Of a stretch of DNA of 55,636 nucleotides, positions 49,538-55,636 are shown one piece after another. The DNA comes from Gammaproteobacteria bacterium. GTDB lineage: Bacteria > Pseudomonadota > Gammaproteobacteria > UBA6429 > Thiohalophilaceae. The stretch spans positions 1-55,636 of the forward strand of contig JAHECZ010000013.1 in assembly GCA_024641475.1 (NCBI GenBank), given 5' to 3'. The stretch's first letter is position 1. The number at the start of each line of letters is the position of its first letter. The position numbers and the translations under genes were made by a program. Under the pieces are notes generated by a model, which was not told the origin of the DNA, searched no databases, and saw only the letters and a program-made list of their open reading frames with translations.

Positions 49538-50841
49538 GTGCGATACCATCCACTGCGGTACAGGCGTTGAATCAACGCTATTTGCTGGATTATCCACACG
49601 AAGCGGCATTGCGCATTGAAACCATGCCCAGTGATGAAGCCGCCGTATTACTGGCGGAACAACCGCTGCATGTGGTGTTGGCAGTGTGGCACTATCTGGT
49701 CGATGACGTAGCGGTGCATATTCTCAAACATTGTGCCGATGATCTGGCGCGGCGACTGGTCGTTGAACTCGAGCCGATGCGCAGCGCCGCGATGCTCAGT
49801 CGTATCGAAACGGGTGAGCGCGAACGTTTGTTATCAATTATTGATAAAGAAGTGGCGCTCGAATTACGTGGTTTGCTCAATTATCCGCAAGATAGCGCTG
49901 GCGCCAGCATGGACCCGCGGTTTGTCGCCTTGCGCCGGGATATGACCGTGGAGGATGCTGAAGCACGCTTGCGGACGCGTAAACCTCGTGCCACCCGGGA
50001 ATTCTTTTTGGTGGATGACGAAGGGCGTCTGGATGGGCGCATCGAGATTCAGGATCTGTTAGTCGCCGATCCGCATGTGCCGCTGAATAATCTGGCCAGA
50101 CCGATCATTGCGGTGGTGCAGGATGTGACGCCACGTGAAGAAGTGGTGGAGAAATTTGAACAGTTCAAGTTAGCGAATTTACCCGTGGTGGATTTTTCCG
50201 GGCGCGTACTCGGGGTGATTCATCAGGAAGGCCTGGTGAGTGCGATGCAACAGGAAACCAGTCTGGACATTCAAACCATGGTGGGCGCCAGTCGCCATGA
50301 GCGCGCGTTATCGCCGATCGGATTTTCGGTCAAACAACGCTTGCCCTGGTTAAATATTAATTTGGCAACCGCCTTTCTGGCGGCGGCGGTCGTTGGATTA
50401 TTTGAAAATACGATTGCACAAGTGACGGCATTGGCCGTGTTGATGCCGATCGTTGCCGGTCAATCCGGCAATGCCGGTGCCCAGGCGCTGGCCGTCACAA
50501 TGCGTGGTCTGGTGTTACGCGAAATCGCCACGCGGCATGCGTTGCGTGTGTTGTTCAAGGAAATCGCCGTGGGCTTTTTTAATGGACTGGCGATTGCGTT
50601 GGTCACGGCGATTGGTGTGTTTTTGTGGAGTCGTTCTACCGGATTGGCTGTGGTCATCGCCTCATCAATGGTGTTATCAATGATCGCGGCCGGATTTGCT
50701 GGCGCGGTAATTCCAATCACCTTGCAACGCCTGGGGCAGGACCCGGCACAATCATCCTCGATTGTATTGACCACCGTGACCGATGTCGTCGGCTTTATGT
50801 CGTTCCTGGGCATCGCGACATTGTTGATCAAATTCTTATAA
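49534..50841 (+). CDS. mgtE: Magnesium transporter MgtE
   Basis: A 435-aa protein with an N-domain (~15-125), a CBS pair (~130-250, PQDSAGASMD at its start) and about five transmembrane helices (~270-435). The pore motif MPIVAGQSGNAGAQALA holds the conserved Gly-Asn of the ion path. The family admits Mg2+ when the cytoplasmic domains sense low Mg2+. It is the third gene in a run with the MscS-like and half-MgtE genes. Confidence 0.87.
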   Translation: MSAIPSTAVQALNQRYLLDYPHEAALRIETMPSDEAAVLLAEQPLHVVLAVWHYLVDDVAVHILKHCADDLARRLVVELEPMRSAAMLSRIETGERERLLSIIDKEVALELRGLLNYPQDSAGASMDPRFVALRRDMTVEDAEARLRTRKPRATREFFLVDDEGRLDGRIEIQDLLVADPHVPLNNLARPIIAVVQDVTPREEVVEKFEQFKLANLPVVDFSGRVLGVIHQEGLVSAMQQETSLDIQTMVGASRHERALSPIGFSVKQRLPWLNINLATAFLAAAVVGLFENTIAQVTALAVLMPIVAGQSGNAGAQALAVTMRGLVLREIATRHALRVLFKEIAVGFFNGLAIALVTAIGVFLWSRSTGLAVVIASSMVLSMIAAGFAGAVIPITLQRLGQDPAQSSSIVLTTVTDVVGFMSFLGIATLLIKFL

Positions 50842-50859
50842 GTCGATTGATCGAACTGT

Positions 50860-51327
50860 ATGTTTCATGTGGTGTTATACGAACCGGAAATACCGCCCAA
50901 TACCGGTAATATTATCCGTTTATGCGCCAATACCGGCACGCAGTTACATTTAATTGAACCATTGGGTTTCGAACTGGACGACACCAAGCTCAAACGCGCC
51001 GGTCTGGATTATCACGAATACGCACAAGTTAAAGTACATAAAGATTTGACGACGTTTATTCATGGTGTAAAACCAACACGCTTATTTGCGCTATCTACAC
51101 ATGGCAAGACGCATTTCTATCAGCATAATTTTCAAGCGGGTGACGCATTTCTTTTTGGACCAGAGAGTCGCGGACTGCCCAAGGCACTGCGCGAGTCCAT
51201 GCCCAATGAACTGGTGGTGCGTATTCCCTTGATGCCGGAAAATCGTAGTTTGAATTTATCGAATACGGTTGCCGTGGTGGTGTACGAGGCATGGCGACAA
51301 CATGGCTTCACCGGTGGGCTATTATAA
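50860..51327 (+). CDS. trmL: tRNA (cytidine/uridine-34-2'-O)-methyltransferase TrmL
   Basis: A 155-aa SPOUT methyltransferase starting MFHVVLYEPEIPPNTGNIIR, with the trefoil-knot SAM-binding motifs LFGPESRGLP and IPLMPENRSLNLSNTVAVV. It methylates the wobble 2'-OH of tRNA-Leu. Size and motifs match E. coli TrmL/YibK closely. In E. coli this gene lies near secB-gpsA, which are ~2 kb away here. Confidence 0.92.
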   Translation: MFHVVLYEPEIPPNTGNIIRLCANTGTQLHLIEPLGFELDDTKLKRAGLDYHEYAQVKVHKDLTTFIHGVKPTRLFALSTHGKTHFYQHNFQAGDAFLFGPESRGLPKALRESMPNELVVRIPLMPENRSLNLSNTVAVVVYEAWRQHGFTGGLL

Positions 51328-51365
51328 TAGAGAGTTCCATTTAACAGGATTCCTCAGGGAGTTTT

Positions 51366-53249
51366 ATGAAATTTGTGCAGCATTTTTTAAGATATTACTT
51401 TGTAGACAGAACGAGTCATGGGCGCATTCAGCAAATTATATTTATAATTGCTGCGAGCTTTTTTTTGTTGCATCCTCTTATTTATATTCCTGGATTGAGA
51501 AATGTTTCGTCTTTGCCACGTTATGCTGCGCTCGGGTTAGTGGTACCAATTTTGTTGATTTTGTCGGGTATTGCAATCAGGCGCGATAATATTCGACTGC
51601 GCTGGAATCTCTTGTTTGGCTTGATCGCTGTGTTTTTTAGCTGGAGTCTATTGTCATTAATATGGACCGTCGATGGTCTGACAGGTCTGGTTGACAATTT
51701 AGAGCTGCTAAATCTGGTTTTGCTGGCAATTATATTGGGGCAGTTTGTCAGCTGGCGGAATCTGGAAGGTATCATGACTGCATCGGTAATTGGGGCAGCC
51801 GGGGTGGCACTGATTGGTATAGGACAGTACTACGGATTTAATCCACTTGGTGTTATGCAGTTGGCAGCACCATCATCTTTATTTACAAATAAGAATTTTG
51901 CCGCGCTCTATTTGGATATGGCTATACCTTTCGCGTTAATTTTCATTCTAGTTGCGCGAAGTAGCAAAGGTGCATGGTTATACGCATCGGGATTCAGTAT
52001 TATTTTGACAATGGAAATACACGTTCGAAGTCGAGGTACATGGTTGGCGTTGCTCGTTGGCTTGAGCGTAATGTTGTTGCTGATATTATGGAATCCATCA
52101 GCGCGTACAGTTTGCAGGCAGCGGATAAAATCCAGATTGCTGCAGTTCCTTGTGGCTGTCGTTATCGCTGCAGGTGCTGCACTGACGCCAAGCTCAGTAT
52201 TTACTACTGCAGTGACTACTAAACAAGTATTTAATTTTGAACAAAACTCCAGTGCATCAATAAGATTAGTTGCGTACAAAAATAGCCTGCAGATGATTCA
52301 GGACAATCCTGTTCTGGGGGTTGGGCAGGGAGGGTTTCGAATTGGTTTTCGTCCTTATATGTTTGCAAAACAGGCTCTGCCAGGTGTAACTGAAGATATC
52401 TATCTAGTGCGCCTGCACAGTGATCCACTGCAATATTTTGTTGAGCTGGGGGCTGTGGGTGGAATTTTGTTCTTAACATTGATTGGTACTGCGTTATTTT
52501 CGCTTCATCGGATAATTCGAGTAGCAGAAGTCGGGAGTACAGAATATTTTCTGTCATTGGGTATTTTGCTGGCACTGGTGATCGGCATGACGCATGCTTT
52601 GGTTGATTTTCCTCTGCGGAAACCCAGTTCAGCAATTCAATTCTGGTCGCTGTTAGGCATCACTGCAGGATTACCGTATTGTCGGAATATTGTGGAACAA
52701 ACTCAAATTAAAGCGTTTTTCGGGTTGCTATGCTTAAGTGTTGGAGCGTTATTGTTAGTTTTTAATGTGTATTTTTACAGTGGCTGGATTGACGCCAATA
52801 TTGATCTGCAACAAGCGCTCAAACAAAGTGAAGTTAAAAATTGTCCTCAGGCAGCAACCTTGATTGATGGCAGCGTGCATCGCTTTCCCTTCGATTATCA
52901 GGCGCGGCAGTATCGCGTACAGATATATGGAGAATGTTTGGCATTAGCTCCACAGCGCATCTTGGATGCGATGAATGAGGAATTGGCATTTGATCCGTAC
53001 AATACACGCGCATTATTGACGCGTGGCTGGATTCTAACGTCGCATAACTATCTGAATGCTGCCGAGACAGATTATCGACGTGTGACTACGCTGCTGCCAA
53101 ACCGCGCCAGCGGTTTTATTGGGCTGGGTCAGGTTGCTTATATGCGTGGAAAACGGCAAGAGGCGAAACAGTTTTACTGGCAGGCATTGCAAGTCGAGCC
53201 TAATAATCAAATTGCACTGCGGGTAATGAAAGAGCTGGATGCACATTAA
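51366..53249 (+). CDS. O-antigen ligase/polymerase-like membrane protein with TPR tail
   Basis: A 627-aa protein with about ten to twelve transmembrane helices (residues ~20-480) and the Wzy_C/O-antigen ligase region. A large periplasmic loop around residues 290-370 holds RLVAYKNSLQMIQDNPVLGVGQGGF and HSDPLQYFVELG. The C-terminal ~130 residues contain tetratricopeptide repeats (LTRGWILTSHNYLNAAETDY, GLGQVAYMRGKRQEAKQFYW). It joins or polymerises surface glycans, or could be a protein O-oligosaccharyltransferase acting on pilins. No other glycan genes are nearby. The ribosome-binding site CAGGGAG precedes the ATG. Confidence 0.78.
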   Translation: MKFVQHFLRYYFVDRTSHGRIQQIIFIIAASFFLLHPLIYIPGLRNVSSLPRYAALGLVVPILLILSGIAIRRDNIRLRWNLLFGLIAVFFSWSLLSLIWTVDGLTGLVDNLELLNLVLLAIILGQFVSWRNLEGIMTASVIGAAGVALIGIGQYYGFNPLGVMQLAAPSSLFTNKNFAALYLDMAIPFALIFILVARSSKGAWLYASGFSIILTMEIHVRSRGTWLALLVGLSVMLLLILWNPSARTVCRQRIKSRLLQFLVAVVIAAGAALTPSSVFTTAVTTKQVFNFEQNSSASIRLVAYKNSLQMIQDNPVLGVGQGGFRIGFRPYMFAKQALPGVTEDIYLVRLHSDPLQYFVELGAVGGILFLTLIGTALFSLHRIIRVAEVGSTEYFLSLGILLALVIGMTHALVDFPLRKPSSAIQFWSLLGITAGLPYCRNIVEQTQIKAFFGLLCLSVGALLLVFNVYFYSGWIDANIDLQQALKQSEVKNCPQAATLIDGSVHRFPFDYQARQYRVQIYGECLALAPQRILDAMNEELAFDPYNTRALLTRGWILTSHNYLNAAETDYRRVTTLLPNRASGFIGLGQVAYMRGKRQEAKQFYWQALQVEPNNQIALRVMKELDAH

Positions 53250-53291
53250 ATTGTTGTGCAAAGTTACTTATAAATTTGAGTAGACAAGAAA

Positions 53292-54296
53292 TCAGTCTAT
53301 TTCAGATTTTGCCGCGCGCTCCATCAGATTATCGACGGCTTCACGCGGTGCCAGGCCTTCATATAAAACCCGGTAGACCTGTTCGGTAATCGGCATGCTG
53401 ACGCGCAAATCCTGCGCGAGTTGGTGTACTGCCTTGGCGGTGGTGACACCCTCAACAACTTTACCGACTTCCTGTTTGGCCTGCTCAATGGTTTTGCCTC
53501 TGCCCAATGCCAGGCCCATGCGGCGATTGCGGGATTGATCATCCGAACAGGTCAGCACCAGATCGCCCAAACCCGACAGACCCATAAAGGTTTCGCGTTT
53601 ACCACCCAATGCCACACCCAGACGCATCATTTCAGCCAGGCCGCGGGTGATTAATGCGGCGCGGGTGTTAATACCAAAATTAAGTCCATCAGAAATGCCG
53701 GCAGCAATCGCCAGCACATTTTTCACTGCGCCACCAACTTCAACTCCAATAAGATCATCGCTGGTGTAGGTACGGAAGTAACCATGATGCAAGGCATTGG
53801 CCAGTTCGGCGGCAAAATGCGGGTCTTTGGAAGCCACGGTGATGGCACCGGGTAAACCACGCGCAACCTCTTGCGCGAAGGTGGGACCTGAAACAACGGC
53901 GGTGGGGACGGTAATGCCAAGTTCTTCCTGCACGATCTGATGCAATAATTTGCGCGAGCCGACTTCCAGACCTTTGGTACCCCAGGCCAGACGATGTTGC
54001 TGGCGCAGCAACGGTTTGATCTGATGCATGGTCTGGCGAAAGACCTGTGATGGCACCACCACTAACAAATCACCGGCGCGTTCCAGACACGTCGCTAAAT
54101 GGGCGATAGGTTCGATGGTGTCAGGCAGATGAATTTTGGGAAGATAAATTTCATTACGCCGCGTCTGTTGCATCTGTTCCACATGATCATTGCGATGTGA
54201 CCATAACAGTGTCGGGTGTCCGCCTTGGGCCAACTGAATGGCCAGCGCGGTGCCCCAGGAACCCGCGCCAAGGACAGCGAATGGGCGTTCAGTCAT
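53292..54296 (-). CDS. gpsA: Glycerol-3-phosphate dehydrogenase [NAD(P)+] GpsA
   Basis: A 334-aa soluble enzyme with the N-terminal Rossmann motif VLGAGSWGTALAIQLAQ and the GpsA signatures VVSGPTFAQEVARGLP, GVEVGGAVKNVLAIAAGI and GLSGLGDLVLTC. It reduces dihydroxyacetone phosphate to glycerol-3-phosphate for phospholipid synthesis. It follows secB on the same strand, the usual gammaproteobacterial order. Confidence 0.95.
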   Translation of the reverse strand: MTERPFAVLGAGSWGTALAIQLAQGGHPTLLWSHRNDHVEQMQQTRRNEIYLPKIHLPDTIEPIAHLATCLERAGDLLVVVPSQVFRQTMHQIKPLLRQQHRLAWGTKGLEVGSRKLLHQIVQEELGITVPTAVVSGPTFAQEVARGLPGAITVASKDPHFAAELANALHHGYFRTYTSDDLIGVEVGGAVKNVLAIAAGISDGLNFGINTRAALITRGLAEMMRLGVALGGKRETFMGLSGLGDLVLTCSDDQSRNRRMGLALGRGKTIEQAKQEVGKVVEGVTTAKAVHQLAQDLRVSMPITEQVYRVLYEGLAPREAVDNLMERAAKSEID

Positions 54297-54319
54297 GGTG
54301 AGTTTGATTGCACACGGGA

Positions 54320-54811
54320 TTAGTGCGTTGCATTTTTATCAGCAGGCGCGGTATTTTGTTCCTGCAAATGATGTGCATACAGAGCGTCAAAATTCACCGG
54401 TGCCAGCAGCATTTGCGGAAAGCCGCCGCGTGTGACGATATCGGAAATCGCTTCGCGGGCATAGGGGAAGAGGATGTTAGGGCAAAAGCTGCCGAGCATT
54501 GCGCCCATATCGGTTTCGGAAAAACCTTCCAGTTGGAAAATACCGGCCTGTTGTACTTCGATCAGATAGGCGCTTTCTTCGTTATTTTTGACATTCACGG
54601 TCAGCGACAACACGACTTCGAATTGATGTTCCCCCAGATTACGTGCACGGGTGTTCAAATCCAGATGGTGTTGGGGCTGCCAGTTGGGTTGAAAGCTCGC
54701 GGGTGAATTGGGTGCTTCAAAGGAAATGTCCTTAACGTAGATCTTGTGGATCGCAAAACGGGGTTGTTCAGCGGCGGTATCGCCAGCAGCAGTATTGTTT
54801 GTGTCGCTCAT
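54320..54811 (-). CDS. secB: Protein-export chaperone SecB
   Basis: The ATG at 54811 gives the usual-length 163-aa SecB beginning MSDTNNTAAGD; the open frame to 54892 is not part of it. Hallmarks are IYVKDISFEAPNSP, a beta-sheet core with VVLSLTVNVKN, GIFQLEGF and CPNILFPYAREAISDIVTRGGFP (shown here in part as LFPYAREAISD). It keeps preproteins unfolded for SecA. It lies between trxC and gpsA. Confidence 0.94.
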   Translation of the reverse strand: MSDTNNTAAGDTAAEQPRFAIHKIYVKDISFEAPNSPASFQPNWQPQHHLDLNTRARNLGEHQFEVVLSLTVNVKNNEESAYLIEVQQAGIFQLEGFSETDMGAMLGSFCPNILFPYAREAISDIVTRGGFPQMLLAPVNFDALYAHHLQEQNTAPADKNATH

Positions 54812-54914
54812 GAAAGGTCCGGAAGGTTGATGATATTTAAGGTAAGCGCAATGATAACAAATCCACCGCAACGGTAACCAGCGAAAGCCCACAGGGCGGG
54901 GAAAATCAGTCAGT

Positions 54915-55349
54915 TTATTGGTGTTGTGTTACAAAACGACGTAAGCCGGCGAGATCGGTCGCACCTGCCTGGCGGGCGATCTCACGGCCGTGTTGGAACA
55001 GTGCCAGTGTTGGTATGCTGCGGATGGCGAATTGCTGGGCGAGTTGCTGCTGTTCTTCGGTATTGACCTTGAGTAAGCGAATTTTGGGTTCGAATTGGGC
55101 GGCAGCTTGTTCAAATACCGGCGCCATCATACGGCAGGGCCCGCACCAGGGAGCCCAGAAATCTACCAATACCGGAATATCATTATGTTGCAGATGCTGA
55201 GCAAAGTTGTTGGCGTTTGCCGCCAGCGGCTGGCCAGCAAATAATTTCTGATGACACACGCCACATTTGCCGCGTTCATGCGGTTTGTCGGCGGGCAGAC
55301 GATTGATGTTATTACAATGCGGACAGACGATGTGAACGGGTTCAGCCAT
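54915..55349 (-). CDS. trxC: Thioredoxin 2
   Basis: A 144-aa protein with an N-terminal zinc ribbon (CPHCNNINR and CGVCHQK, two CXXC pairs) and a thioredoxin domain with active site DFWAPWCGPCRMM and the cis-Pro SIPTLALF. This matches TrxC, which reduces disulphides and resists oxidative stress. The zinc-ribbon CGVCH resembles a haem site, but the protein has no signal peptide, so no haem is expected. Confidence 0.93.
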   Translation of the reverse strand: MAEPVHIVCPHCNNINRLPADKPHERGKCGVCHQKLFAGQPLAANANNFAQHLQHNDIPVLVDFWAPWCGPCRMMAPVFEQAAAQFEPKIRLLKVNTEEQQQLAQQFAIRSIPTLALFQHGREIARQAGATDLAGLRRFVTQHQ

Positions 55350-55376
55350 AGTTGCTGATGTAGCGATGCCGCGGTG

Positions 55377-55634
55377 TTATTTCAAGCCAAGTTTTGCATC
55401 CAGATCGCCAGCGGCTTCGAGTTCATATAAATCGTCGCAACCACCGACATGAAAATCATCGATAAATATCTGTGGCACGGTGCGGCGTCCGGATTTTTCC
55501 ATCATGATGGTGCGTTGCGATGGATCGGTGTCGATGCGAACTTCGGTATACGGCACGCCCTTGCGTTCCAGCAACTTCTTGGCGCGCACACAATACGGAC
55601 AGACTAATGAGCTGTAGACAGTCACTTGCGGCAT
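55377..55634 (-). CDS. grxC: Glutaredoxin 3
   Basis: An 85-aa glutaredoxin with active site VCPYCVRAKKLLE, the TVPQIFID cis-Pro loop and the glutathione-binding GGCDDLYELE. It reduces disulphides with glutathione. It is the first gene of the grxC-trxC-secB-gpsA block. Its start is 3 nt from the window edge, and the whole frame is present. Confidence 0.94.
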   Translation of the reverse strand: MPQVTVYSSLVCPYCVRAKKLLERKGVPYTEVRIDTDPSQRTIMMEKSGRRTVPQIFIDDFHVGGCDDLYELEAAGDLDAKLGLK

Positions 55635-55636
55635 GG

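Noticed and set aside
55230-55275. CGVCH in thioredoxin 2 as a haem-c site
   Set aside because: It is part of the cytoplasmic zinc ribbon of TrxC; no signal peptide, so no haem attachment.

Overview
Most of the window (about 3.76 kb to the right end) reads as one mid-GC gammaproteobacterial genome. Supporting evidence is a MSHA pilus operon, a grxC-trxC-secB-gpsA housekeeping block with trmL nearby, and Shewanella-like MtrA, MtrB and CymA-type proteins. The first ~3.75 kb is different: strongly AT-rich, with a metallophosphoesterase/CBM9 protein and a DUF4097-like repeat protein of a Bacteroidota/Ignavibacteria flavour. The two parts meet at about 3755-3763, inside two genes at once, inside a tandemly repeated cytochrome gene. 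This looks like an assembly chimera rather than a natural island. I cannot name the species.

Layout. (1) 1-3.76 kb: foreign AT-rich segment. (2) 3.76-9.75 kb: an extracellular-electron-transfer locus: a string-like pentaheme cytochrome (5' end lost at the junction), a monoheme lipoprotein, decaheme MtrA and the MtrB barrel. Facing these are a diheme c4-type cytochrome and a CymA-like NapC/NirT quinol dehydrogenase under an FNR-type promoter. (3) 10.9-25.7 kb: one long co-directional cytochrome operon starting at a textbook class II FNR promoter. It encodes a tetraheme protein, three NHL-propeller proteins, an outer-membrane barrel, a dodecaheme, two octahemes, a diheme cytochrome b, a 40-aa membrane microprotein, a membrane triheme and an 18-heme protein. 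A convergent triheme gene follows, preceded by a GEMM-I (cyclic-di-GMP-I) riboswitch. (4) 26.7-33 kb: an encapsulin-type ferritin with no encapsulin, a ParB-domain protein, a GMC oxidoreductase with its small subunit, and lipoproteins including a zinc metalloprotease. (5) 33.1-43.1 kb: MSHA genes mshE to mshQ. (6) 43.3-55.6 kb: a PAS-GGDEF-EAL protein, class 1 dihydroorotate dehydrogenase, an MscS-like channel, a split plus a full MgtE, trmL, an O-antigen ligase-like protein, gpsA, secB, trxC and grxC.

How it works together (inference). Quinol oxidation at the inner membrane by the CymA-like protein, and by a Cbc-type bc module (19.1-22.5 kb), would feed periplasmic multihaem proteins. Two different outer-membrane conduits (MtrAB, and the barrel at 13.1-15.1 kb) would carry electrons out. 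I count about 78 haem-c attachment sites between 3.8 and 26.2 kb. FNR boxes point to induction without oxygen. Cyclic-di-GMP appears three times: the riboswitch, the MshEN domains of MshE and the GGDEF-EAL protein. This suggests that surface attachment by pili and surface electron transfer are tuned by the same messenger.
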